Source: Streptomyces rubellomurinus
GTDB lineage: Bacteria; Actinomycetota; Actinomycetes; Streptomycetales; Streptomycetaceae
NCBI RefSeq assembly: GCF_000961885.1
Contig: NZ_JZKH01000118.1
Span: forward strand, 1-19,385
Direction of reading: 5' to 3'
DNA: 19,385 nt
A program made the position numbers and the translations under genes. Every line of letters starts with the position of its first letter. Position 1 is the first letter of the stretch. Below are positions 6,601-12,310 of this stretch, one piece after another. Under the pieces are notes generated by a model. The model saw nothing but the letters and a program-made list of their open reading frames with translations. It did not search any database and was not told the DNA's origin.

Positions 6601-6943
6601 CCCTCGAAAGCGCGGTCCCGGGGAAGCGCTATGAAATCGAAACCTACGCGCGGAACGACGATCTTGATTAGCCTACGGGATTGGGATTTTGGCTATTTGC
6701 GCAACAAAAGATCCGGGACCCGCGCGCCGGCCGGGCCGGTCCCCTGCTCGGGCCGGAGCAGCGCCGGAGGCGGGTGAGGAGGGCGTCGCGGGCGGATCGG
6801 GCGGCGCCGGGGGAGTGGCGGGAATAACGGTCGGAACGTTTCCCCGCATTGGCGGATCCGGATCGCGGCGCATCCGGGATGTGACCGAATTATCCTTGCG
6901 CCCAATATCGCCCCGGGTATTCGGTCCCCTTCGGAAAAGGCCG
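6601..6943. other. Gap between the two EIIC genes with AT-rich patches
   Basis: No credible gene is present. Two stretches (about 6628-6716 and 6835-6930) are much richer in A/T than the surrounding DNA. The first includes the palindrome TTGCGCAA near 6700. An ATG at 6630 opens 48 codons, but its codons (AAA, TTT, CTA, AGA) do not suit this genome. The stretches may be relic promoter or upstream-activating DNA. Confidence 0.4.
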
Positions 6944-6975
6944 AAAGCCCCGGGACCGGCGGGTCCAGGGGCCTT
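6944..6975 (-). terminator. Terminator hairpin after the NagE1-like gene
   Basis: Reading the minus strand, AAGGCCCC pairs with GGGGCTTT (one G-T pair) and the inner GGACC pairs with GGTCC around a CGCC loop, with one internal mismatch. The stem ends in TTT, close to a standard intrinsic terminator. It lies 45 bases past the EIIC stop. Confidence 0.7.
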
Positions 6976-7019
6976 GCGGGGACTGCCCGGGCGGGGCCCG
7001 GGGCGGGGGTCGGAGGCGA

Positions 7020-8309
7020 TCAGGCCTTGGTGACGTCCTCGACCTCGCTCTCGTCCTCGCGCCCAGGGGTTTTCAGGTCGAATTTGACGATGATGAACCG
7101 GAAGAGCGTGTAGTACACGGCCGCGAAGCAGAGCCCGATGATGATGATCAGCCACGGCTTCGTCGCCAGGCTCCAGTTGATCACGTAGTCGATCAGGCCG
7201 GCCGAGAAGCTGAAGCCGTCGTGCACCCCCAGCCCCCAGGTCACCGCCATCGACGCGCCGGTCAGCAGCGCGTGCACGCCGTACAGGGCCGGGGCGATGT
7301 ACGCGAAGGAGTACTCGATCGGCTCGGTGACGCCCGTGACGAAGGACGTCAGGCCGACCGAGAGCATCAGGCCGTAGATCTCCTTGCGCCGGTGCGGCTT
7401 GGCCGCGTGCGCGATCGCCAGCGCCGCCGCCGGCAGCGCGAACATCATGATCGGGAAGAAGCCGGACTGGAACTGGCCGGCGGTCGGGTCGTGCGCCAGG
7501 AAGCGCGGGATGTCGCCGTGCACGATCGTGCCGTCCGCCTTGGTGAACTCGCCGAACTGGAACCAGACGAACGTGTTCAGCAGCTGGTGCATGCCGATCA
7601 GCAGCAGCGCGCGGTTGAACAGGCCGAAGATGCCCGCGCCGCCCGCGCCCAGGTCGGCGAGGTTCTGCGAGAAGTCGTTCAGGCCGCGGCCGATCGGCGG
7701 CCACACCCACAGCGCGAGGACGGCGGTCAGCATGCCGACCAGGGCGGTGATCATCGGCACCAGGCGGCGGCCGTTGAAGAAGCCCAGCCAGTCCACCAGC
7801 TTGGTGCGGTGGAAGCGGACCCACAGCCAGGCCGACATCAGGCCGATCAGGATGCCGCCCAGCACCCCCGGGTTCTGGTACGTCGCGTTGGCCGACTTCG
7901 CCGAGGAGTAGTCCACGCACTGGTCGCTGACCAGCACCGTCGGCGCCTTGCAGTGCTCGGGGAAGGCGTGCAGGACCTTGTAGTAGACGAGGAAGCCGAC
8001 CACGGCGGCCAGCGCCGTCGAGCCGTCCGCCTTCTTGGCCATGCCGATCGCCACCCCGATGCAGAACAGCATCGGCAGGCCGAGCGTGGAGTCGAGCAGC
8101 GCGCCGCCCGCCGAGGCGAAGACCTTGGCGACGTTGTCCCAGCCCAGCCCGTCCTTGCCGAAGACGTCCGGCTGGCCGAGCCGGTTCAGGATGCCGGCCG
8201 CCGGCAGGACCGCCACCGGCAGCTGGAGCGAGCGGCCCATCTTCTGGAGCCCGCCGTAGAACCCGTGCCACCACGTGGTCTGCGGGGCTGTGGCGCCTGC
8301 CGAACTCAT
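7020..8309 (-). CDS. nagE1: Second PTS EIIC permease subunit for N-acetylglucosamine (NagE1-like)
   Basis: The 429-residue protein starts at ATG 8309, behind GGAGGGCGAAGG; the frame stays open upstream to 8408, but that part has no permease character. The domain order equals that of the other EIIC: GRSLQLPVAVLPAAGILNRLG, IGMHQLLN, FPIMMFALPAAALAIAH, TGVTEPIEYSF with Glu329, and the same KTPGRED acidic C-terminus ending EDVTKA. The two are clearly paralogues. This copy has a longer segment after the third membrane region (about residues 114-147), with two cysteines, Cys120 and Cys131, absent from its partner. It is divergent from nagF, which would supply EIIB. A single dre lies in its promoter region. 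It probably imports GlcNAc or a related amino sugar. Whether it is active or a spare copy is not visible. Confidence 0.87.
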   Translation of the reverse strand: MSSAGATAPQTTWWHGFYGGLQKMGRSLQLPVAVLPAAGILNRLGQPDVFGKDGLGWDNVAKVFASAGGALLDSTLGLPMLFCIGVAIGMAKKADGSTALAAVVGFLVYYKVLHAFPEHCKAPTVLVSDQCVDYSSAKSANATYQNPGVLGGILIGLMSAWLWVRFHRTKLVDWLGFFNGRRLVPMITALVGMLTAVLALWVWPPIGRGLNDFSQNLADLGAGGAGIFGLFNRALLLIGMHQLLNTFVWFQFGEFTKADGTIVHGDIPRFLAHDPTAGQFQSGFFPIMMFALPAAALAIAHAAKPHRRKEIYGLMLSVGLTSFVTGVTEPIEYSFAYIAPALYGVHALLTGASMAVTWGLGVHDGFSFSAGLIDYVINWSLATKPWLIIIIGLCFAAVYYTLFRFIIVKFDLKTPGREDESEVEDVTKA

Positions 8310-8412
8310 CCTTCGCCCTCCGGGAGCAGCTGCCGGCCGCGGCCCCCGCGGGACCCCGGGCGGAGCTCGGGAACGCCCGGGGCCCTTCCTGCGTTCATCG
8401 GAGTACACATAT

Positions 8413-8428
8413 ATTGGTGTAGACCACT
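8413..8428. promoter_or_regulatory. DasR-type operator (dre) in the NagE1-like promoter region
   Basis: ATTGGTGTAGACCACT matches the dre consensus at 14 of 16 positions. It lies about 104 bases upstream of the EIIC start, and on the minus strand an AT-rich ATATAT box follows immediately. The operator therefore probably sits in the spacer between -35 and -10. Confidence 0.8.
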
Positions 8429-8636
8429 CTGGGACGCAGGCCGCACTCCGGGACGCGAGCCCCGCTCCGCCATCCTCGGGCGGCGGTCGGGAGCATGCCC
8501 GCCGGAATGCGCCGAAAGTGGACTAACGTGGCAGACCGGACCGGCGCGGGCGATGCTGGTCGCGCTGCCCGGCAGCACGACCGCCGCTGAACCCGCGTCA
8601 GCACCGGCCGACCCCTCGCCGCCCACCCGGCCGAGG

Positions 8637-8660
8637 GCACACCCCAGCACACCCCAGCAC
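8637..8660 (+). repeat. Short tandem repeat in the nagE1-nagF intergenic region
   Basis: GCACACCCCA occurs twice in tandem (8637-8646 and 8647-8656), followed by a partial third copy, GCAC. The intergenic region 8310-8719 otherwise holds the dre at 8413-8428, the nagE1 promoter, and a possible -10 for nagF (TAACGT at 8524-8529, no good -35). I see no gene in it. Confidence 0.6.
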
Positions 8661-8719
8661 AGCGCAGGACGGTCACCGGCAGAGCCGCCGGCCGGCCGGA
8701 AACAGAGGGAGAGAACCAC

Positions 8720-8953
8720 ATGGCCAGCAAGGCTGAGAAGATCGTCGCCGGTCTGGGCGGCATCGACAACATCGAAGAGGTCGAGGGCTGCATCACCCGC
8801 CTGCGCACCGAGGTCAAGGACGCCAGCCTGGTCGACGAGGCCGCCCTCAAGGCCGCCGGCGCCCACGGCGTCGTCAAGATGGGCACCGCGATCCAGGTCG
8901 TCATCGGCACCGACGCCGACCCGATCGCCGCCGACATCGAGGACATGATGTGA
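8720..8953 (+). CDS. nagF: PTS EIIB phosphocarrier for N-acetylglucosamine
   Basis: The 77-residue protein starts at ATG 8720 after a GGGAGAG ribosome binding site. It is a stand-alone EIIB domain of the glucose superfamily. The phosphorylated cysteine is Cys24 in VEGCITRLR, and the C-terminal GVVKMGTAIQVVIGTDADPIA is the conserved second half of the fold. In the cytoplasm it takes phosphate from EIIA and passes it to sugar carried by EIIC. EI, HPr and EIIA must be encoded elsewhere. The gene is divergent from one EIIC gene and shares that 410-bp region. No dre could be found close to its own start, unlike the two EIIC genes. The domain and active site are certain. GlcNAc specificity follows from the neighbouring permeases and operators. 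Confidence 0.93.
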   Translation: MASKAEKIVAGLGGIDNIEEVEGCITRLRTEVKDASLVDEAALKAAGAHGVVKMGTAIQVVIGTDADPIAADIEDMM

Positions 8954-8955
8954 GC

Positions 8956-8993
8956 TGAGCCACCCGGCTCACCCGTGAGCCGCCCGGGCTCAC
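8956..8993 (+). terminator. Tandem hairpins after nagF that can also pair in the alternative register
   Basis: TGAGCC (8956-8961) pairs with GGCTCA (8966-8971), and GTGAGCC (8975-8981) with GGCTCAC (8987-8993), starting 2 bases after the stop codon. The right arm of the first is also complementary to the left arm of the second, so the two arrangements exclude each other. No T-run follows. It is most simply a terminator between nagF and rph. Confidence 0.5.
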
Positions 8994-9079
8994 CCCACCC
9001 GGCCCGCCGACCCGCACCCCGGGCACGGCGGGCCGAGGCGCATCCGCAGCCGACAGTCGGAGTCAACACCCGGAGCGGC

Positions 9080-9085
9080 TACGCT
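9080..9085 (+). promoter_or_regulatory. -10 box of a leaderless-type rph promoter
   Basis: TACGCT fits TAnnnT and ends 8 bases before the ATG at 9094. No ribosome binding site is visible in between, so rph is probably translated from a leaderless or nearly leaderless message. No clear -35 box is seen. Confidence 0.45.
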
Positions 9086-9093
9086 CAGTGGCT

Positions 9094-9819
<726 letters not shown>

Positions 9820-9929
9820 CCCGCGCCCCCGTGCGGCGTGCTCGCTGAACCGGCGCGCGCCGCGCGGCCGTCGACCTGAACGGACACCCGCGCGCCCCGC
9901 CGCTGTACACGCCGGGCCCCGGAGCCGTA

Positions 9930-9962
9930 CGGTTCCCGCAGCGACTCCCGCTGCGGGAACCG
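9930..9962 (+). terminator. Terminator after rph
   Basis: CGGTTCCCGCAGCG (9930-9943) pairs perfectly with CGCTGCGGGAACCG (9949-9962) around an ACTCC loop, 110 bases after the rph stop. The 14-bp stem has no T-run, as is usual for streptomycete terminators. It lies before the strong AGGAGG site of the next gene. Confidence 0.7.
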
Positions 9963-10018
9963 CGCACCACCGAGCGCGCGTCCTTCCCACGGAACCCGCG
10001 CCCGCTCAGGAGGACCGG

Positions 10019-10417
10019 ATGGATCGGATGCCGTCGAGCATCGCCCGCCCCGCCGCACTCGCCGTGGCCGGCCTGATCGTGATCCTCCCGCTCAGCATCG
10101 TGAGCTGCTCCGCCGCGCAGAAGGCCCTCGACTGCGGCAACACCGCCGTGAAGATCACCGGCGACCTCGCCGACGTCACCAAGGCCTACGACAACGCGAG
10201 CAACGACTCCGCCGCCGCCGGCAAGGCGCTCCAGAAGCTCAAGACCGACCTCGACCAGGTCGGCAGGAACTCCAAGAACACCGACGTCGCCAAGGCCGTC
10301 GCCGACCTGCGCAAGCAGACCGACAAGGTCCAGCAGGCCGTCGACCGCGGCGAGGCCCCCGACCTCAAGCCCCTCGGCGACGCCGCCGGCAACCTCACCT
10401 CCGTCTGCGGCAGCTGA
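10019..10417 (+). CDS. Small putative lipoprotein with a helical extracytoplasmic domain
   Basis: The 132-residue protein starts at ATG 10019, five bases after AGGAGG. A second in-frame ATG lies 9 bases on. Residues 9-29 form a signal sequence ending LSIVSC, a lipobox with Cys30 as the likely lipid-modified residue. The mature part is short, charged and Lys/Asp/Ala-rich (KALQKLKTDLDQVGRNSKN, then DVAKAVADLRKQTDKVQQAV), predicted to be mainly amphipathic helix or coiled coil. Cys39 near the start and the penultimate region's Cys (SVCGS) could form a disulfide. I do not recognise a named family or function. It lies between rph and rdgB, with rdgB having its own promoter, so co-function with them is not implied. 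Confidence 0.75.
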   Translation: MDRMPSSIARPAALAVAGLIVILPLSIVSCSAAQKALDCGNTAVKITGDLADVTKAYDNASNDSAAAGKALQKLKTDLDQVGRNSKNTDVAKAVADLRKQTDKVQQAVDRGEAPDLKPLGDAAGNLTSVCGS

Positions 10418-10444
10418 CGGCCCGGCGGCGGTGATGGGTAGGGT
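10414..10444 (+). promoter_or_regulatory. Promoter of rdgB, leaderless type
   Basis: CTGACG (10414-10419) and TAGGGT (10439-10444) are 19 bases apart. The -10 box ends 7 bases before the ATG at 10452, with no ribosome binding site in between. The -35 overlaps the stop codon of the lipoprotein gene. Confidence 0.5.
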
Positions 10445-10451
10445 GGGCGAT

Positions 10452-11057
10452 ATGTCCACCCGATTGATCCTCGCCACCCGTAACCAGCACAAGGTCGCCG
10501 AACTCCGCGCCATCCTCGGCGAGGCCGGCCTGGACGTCGAACTCGTCGGCGCCGACGCCTACCCCGAGATCCCGGACGTCCCCGAGACCGGCGTCACCTT
10601 CGCCGAGAACGCCCTCCTCAAGGCCCACGCCCTCGCCCGCGCCACCGGCCTGCCCGCCGTCGCCGACGACTCCGGCCTCTGCGTGGACGTCCTGGGCGGC
10701 GCGCCCGGCATCCTCTCCGCCCGCTGGGCCGGCAAGCACGGCGACGACCGCGCCAACCTCGACCTGCTGCTCGCCCAGCTCTCCGACATCGCCGAACCGC
10801 ACCGCGGCGCCCACTTCTTCTGCGCCGCCGCTTTGGCGCTGCCGGACGGCACCGAACGCGTCGTCGAGGGCCGCCTCCTCGGCACCCTGCGGACGGCCCC
10901 CGCCGGCGACGGCGGCTTCGGCTACGACCCGATCCTCCAGCCCCTCGGCGAAACGCGTACGTGCGCGGAGCTGACCGCCGCCGAGAAGAACGCCATCAGC
11001 CACCGCGGCCAGGCCTTCAGGGCCCTCGCCCCAGTGGTGAAGGAGCTCCTGGGCTGA
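10452..11057 (+). CDS. rdgB: XTP/dITP pyrophosphatase (RdgB/HAM1)
   Basis: The 201-residue protein is taken from ATG 10452, where the family's first strand LILATRNQHKVAEL begins; the frame is open to 10431 but that part is not conserved. It hydrolyses non-canonical purine triphosphates (dITP, XTP) to monophosphates, keeping them out of DNA and RNA. The visible motifs are TRNQHKVAEL (substrate phosphates), ADDSGLCVD at 71-79 (catalytic Asp and metal site), GAPGILSARWAG, GDGGFGYDPI, and SHRGQAF near the C-terminus for base recognition. Length and motif set are normal. It is a cytoplasmic dimer in characterised relatives. It stands last in the rph-rdgB group and is followed by a strong terminator. 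Confidence 0.96.
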   Translation: MSTRLILATRNQHKVAELRAILGEAGLDVELVGADAYPEIPDVPETGVTFAENALLKAHALARATGLPAVADDSGLCVDVLGGAPGILSARWAGKHGDDRANLDLLLAQLSDIAEPHRGAHFFCAAALALPDGTERVVEGRLLGTLRTAPAGDGGFGYDPILQPLGETRTCAELTAAEKNAISHRGQAFRALAPVVKELLG

Positions 11058-11065
11058 GAAGAACG

Positions 11066-11100
11066 AGGGCCCCGACCGAAACTCCTTCGGTCGGGGCCTT
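11066..11100 (+). terminator. Strong terminator after rdgB
   Basis: GGCCCCGACCGAA (11068-11080) pairs perfectly with TTCGGTCGGGGCC (11086-11098) around an ACTCC loop. A G-T and an A-T pair extend it to 15 bp, ending in TT. It separates rdgB from the convergent tRNA gene. Confidence 0.85.
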
Positions 11101-11121
11101 CGATTTGAAGGTTTCACTCGG

Positions 11122-11203
11122 TGCGGCCGAAGGGATTCGAACCCTCAAGCCCTCACGGGCCAACGGACCTAAACCGTCTGCGTCGCCTCTGCGCCACGGC
11201 CGC
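11122..11203 (-). tRNA. tRNA-Leu, anticodon TAG (reads CUA/CUG-type codons)
   Basis: On the minus strand the 5' acceptor GCGGCCG (ending at 11203) pairs with CGGCCGC (11123-11129), followed by the discriminator A at 11122. The anticodon stem GACGG/CCGTT encloses the loop TTTAGGT, giving anticodon TAG at 11169-11171. A long variable arm (GCCC-GTGA-GGGC) marks a class II tRNA, and the T-arm is GAGGG-TTCGAAT-CCCTT. A full CCA end is not encoded. It is not bldA, whose anticodon is TAA. Confidence 0.95.
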
Positions 11204-11220
11204 CTGTCCTGCTGGCCATC

Positions 11221-11226
11221 ATGCTA
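11221..11226 (-). promoter_or_regulatory. Candidate -10 box of the tRNA-Leu promoter
   Basis: TAGCAT on the minus strand lies 17 bases upstream of the mature tRNA 5' end, inside the 61-bp gap between the tRNA and the HNH gene. A weak TGTCAG lies 17 bases further up at 11244-11249. Confidence 0.35.
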
Positions 11227-11264
11227 CTTGGCGCGTGGAGCGGCTGACACCTCTGTTTCGCTCG

Positions 11265-12092
11265 TTACGGGACGATCTGGTCGCTCTTCTTCCTCCTGCA
11301 ATAGGTCGGAGTGACGGAGTGGCAGTTCGGGCAGAGCAGTCGGAGGTTCTCCGGCCGGTTGTCCGACCAGTCGCCGTTGATGTGGTCGACCTCCAGGGTC
11401 ATTGGCCGTCCCCGCCACTCCGGCCCGGTGCCACAGTCCTCGCACAGTTCGGGTCGGCCGAGCTCGGCCAGAGCGCGACGGATCCGCGTGCCCGGAATTC
11501 GCTTGGCTCCTTGGGGGCGCTGAACCAAGAGCTGATCGGCCGAGATTCGAGTCGGCGAGTGCTTGCCTCGGCCGTGGGCCTGCCCGGTGAAGTGGGAGGT
11601 GTCGATGCCGAGATCCTTGATGCGCCGCCCGATGTGGGCCTGTGTGCCGCCGGCCTGTCGCCGGTCGAGGTAGCGCACGACACCGGCCACGCTGTGGCAC
11701 GCGGTGACGGCCTCTTGCAGCAGTTCCTTCGTGTAGATCGTCCCGGGCGCCGGGAAGTGTGAGGCGTCGATGCCGTACTCCTTGATCCTCCGCCGCAGGT
11801 AGCTGCGGTTGTAGCGATTCGGTTCGCGGTCGAGCGCGATCAGCATCTCGTCCAGCGTGGTTGCGGCAGCTGCGGCCTTGGTCAGCACCTCCCTCGAATA
11901 CTGGTGCTGCCTGCCTGCGCGACAGCCCTGATCGAAGTGTGAGGTGTCGATGCCGTGGTGCCGGAGTCGCTTGCTCAGGTAATCGTGCGCGCCGCGCCTG
12001 ATCGGCACGCCGAGCTTGCGCATCATCTCGTTGACGCTGCTGGATTCGGCCGCGAGCTCGGCGAGCAGCTCGCGGGTGTACTTGACCGGCAT
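11265..12092 (-). CDS. HNH endonuclease with three 49-residue helix-turn-helix repeats
   Basis: The 275-residue protein starts at ATG 12092, after AAGGGGAC. Residues 5-53, 65-113 and 120-168 are three repeats of exactly 49 residues that align without gaps. Each begins Y-[TS]-[RK]-E-[LV]-L and ends GID-x-SHF, with a basic helix just before (YLSKRLRHHGIDTSHF, YLRRRIKEYGIDASHF, HIGRRIKDLGIDTSHF). They look like small helix-turn-helix DNA-reading units. Residues 186-220 resemble a shortened fourth unit. The C-terminus is a zinc-bound HNH nuclease: Cys217 and Cys220 (CEDC), VDHINGD at 235-241, Asn245 and ENLRLL, then CPNCH at 254-258. The fold is complete and all key residues are present. I know relatives only as uncharacterised or homing-like HNH proteins. 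No intron, intein or partner methylase is visible. Confidence 0.85.
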   Translation of the reverse strand: MPVKYTRELLAELAAESSSVNEMMRKLGVPIRRGAHDYLSKRLRHHGIDTSHFDQGCRAGRQHQYSREVLTKAAAAATTLDEMLIALDREPNRYNRSYLRRRIKEYGIDASHFPAPGTIYTKELLQEAVTACHSVAGVVRYLDRRQAGGTQAHIGRRIKDLGIDTSHFTGQAHGRGKHSPTRISADQLLVQRPQGAKRIPGTRIRRALAELGRPELCEDCGTGPEWRGRPMTLEVDHINGDWSDNRPENLRLLCPNCHSVTPTYCRRKKSDQIVP

Positions 12093-12194
12093 GATCGTCC
12101 CCTTCGGGCAGTTGTGTGCCCGTCCCCCGGTGTGCGAACGATCGGTGGCGGGTTTGGTTACGGGTTGCCGGATGTTTAGGCGCTGATGACCAAT

Positions 12195-12237
12195 TGGTAC
12201 AGACCTATTGACCTCTGTGGTTCAGACCACATAGCTT
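12195..12237 (+). promoter_or_regulatory. Chitinase promoter with two 12-bp operator direct repeats
   Basis: TTGACC (12208-12213), an 18-base spacer and TAGCTT (12232-12237) form the promoter. Two direct repeats, TGGTACAGACCT (12195-12206) and TGGTTCAGACCA (12218-12229), start 23 bases apart; one lies just before the -35 and the other fills the spacer. They match the known 12-bp repeats of Streptomyces chitinase promoters (TGGTCCAGACCT) and resemble the DasR site core. The rest of the 218-bp region is shared with the divergent HNH gene. Confidence 0.8.
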
Positions 12238-12310
12238 CGGCGCCAATTGAAATCCCCCACGTGCGTGTTGCCCCACAGGCATGCGCGGACACTCTCTCCT
12301 GGAGGACCGA

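Noticed and set aside
6630..6776. A 48-codon ORF starting MKSKPTRG between the EIIC genes
   Set aside because: It uses codons rare in such genomes (CTA, AGA, AAA, TTT) in its first half, lies in an AT-rich patch and has no family resemblance.
7020..8408. Upstream start at 8408 for the NagE1-like protein
   Set aside because: The extra 33 residues are Arg/Pro/Gly-rich with no permease similarity, and GGAGGGCGAAGG directly precedes ATG 8309.
8500..8545. A dre operator for nagF around the TGGACTAACGTGGCAGACC region
   Set aside because: Alignment to the consensus gives only about half the positions, with the conserved core broken.
11122..11203. tRNA-Leu as the developmental regulator bldA
   Set aside because: The anticodon read from the seven-base loop is TAG, not TAA.
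11122..12092. tRNA-Leu and HNH gene as an integrated element with attachment sites
   Set aside because: The HNH gene lies on the 5' side of the tRNA, while integration normally uses the 3' end. No repeat of the tRNA 3' end and no integrase are visible.
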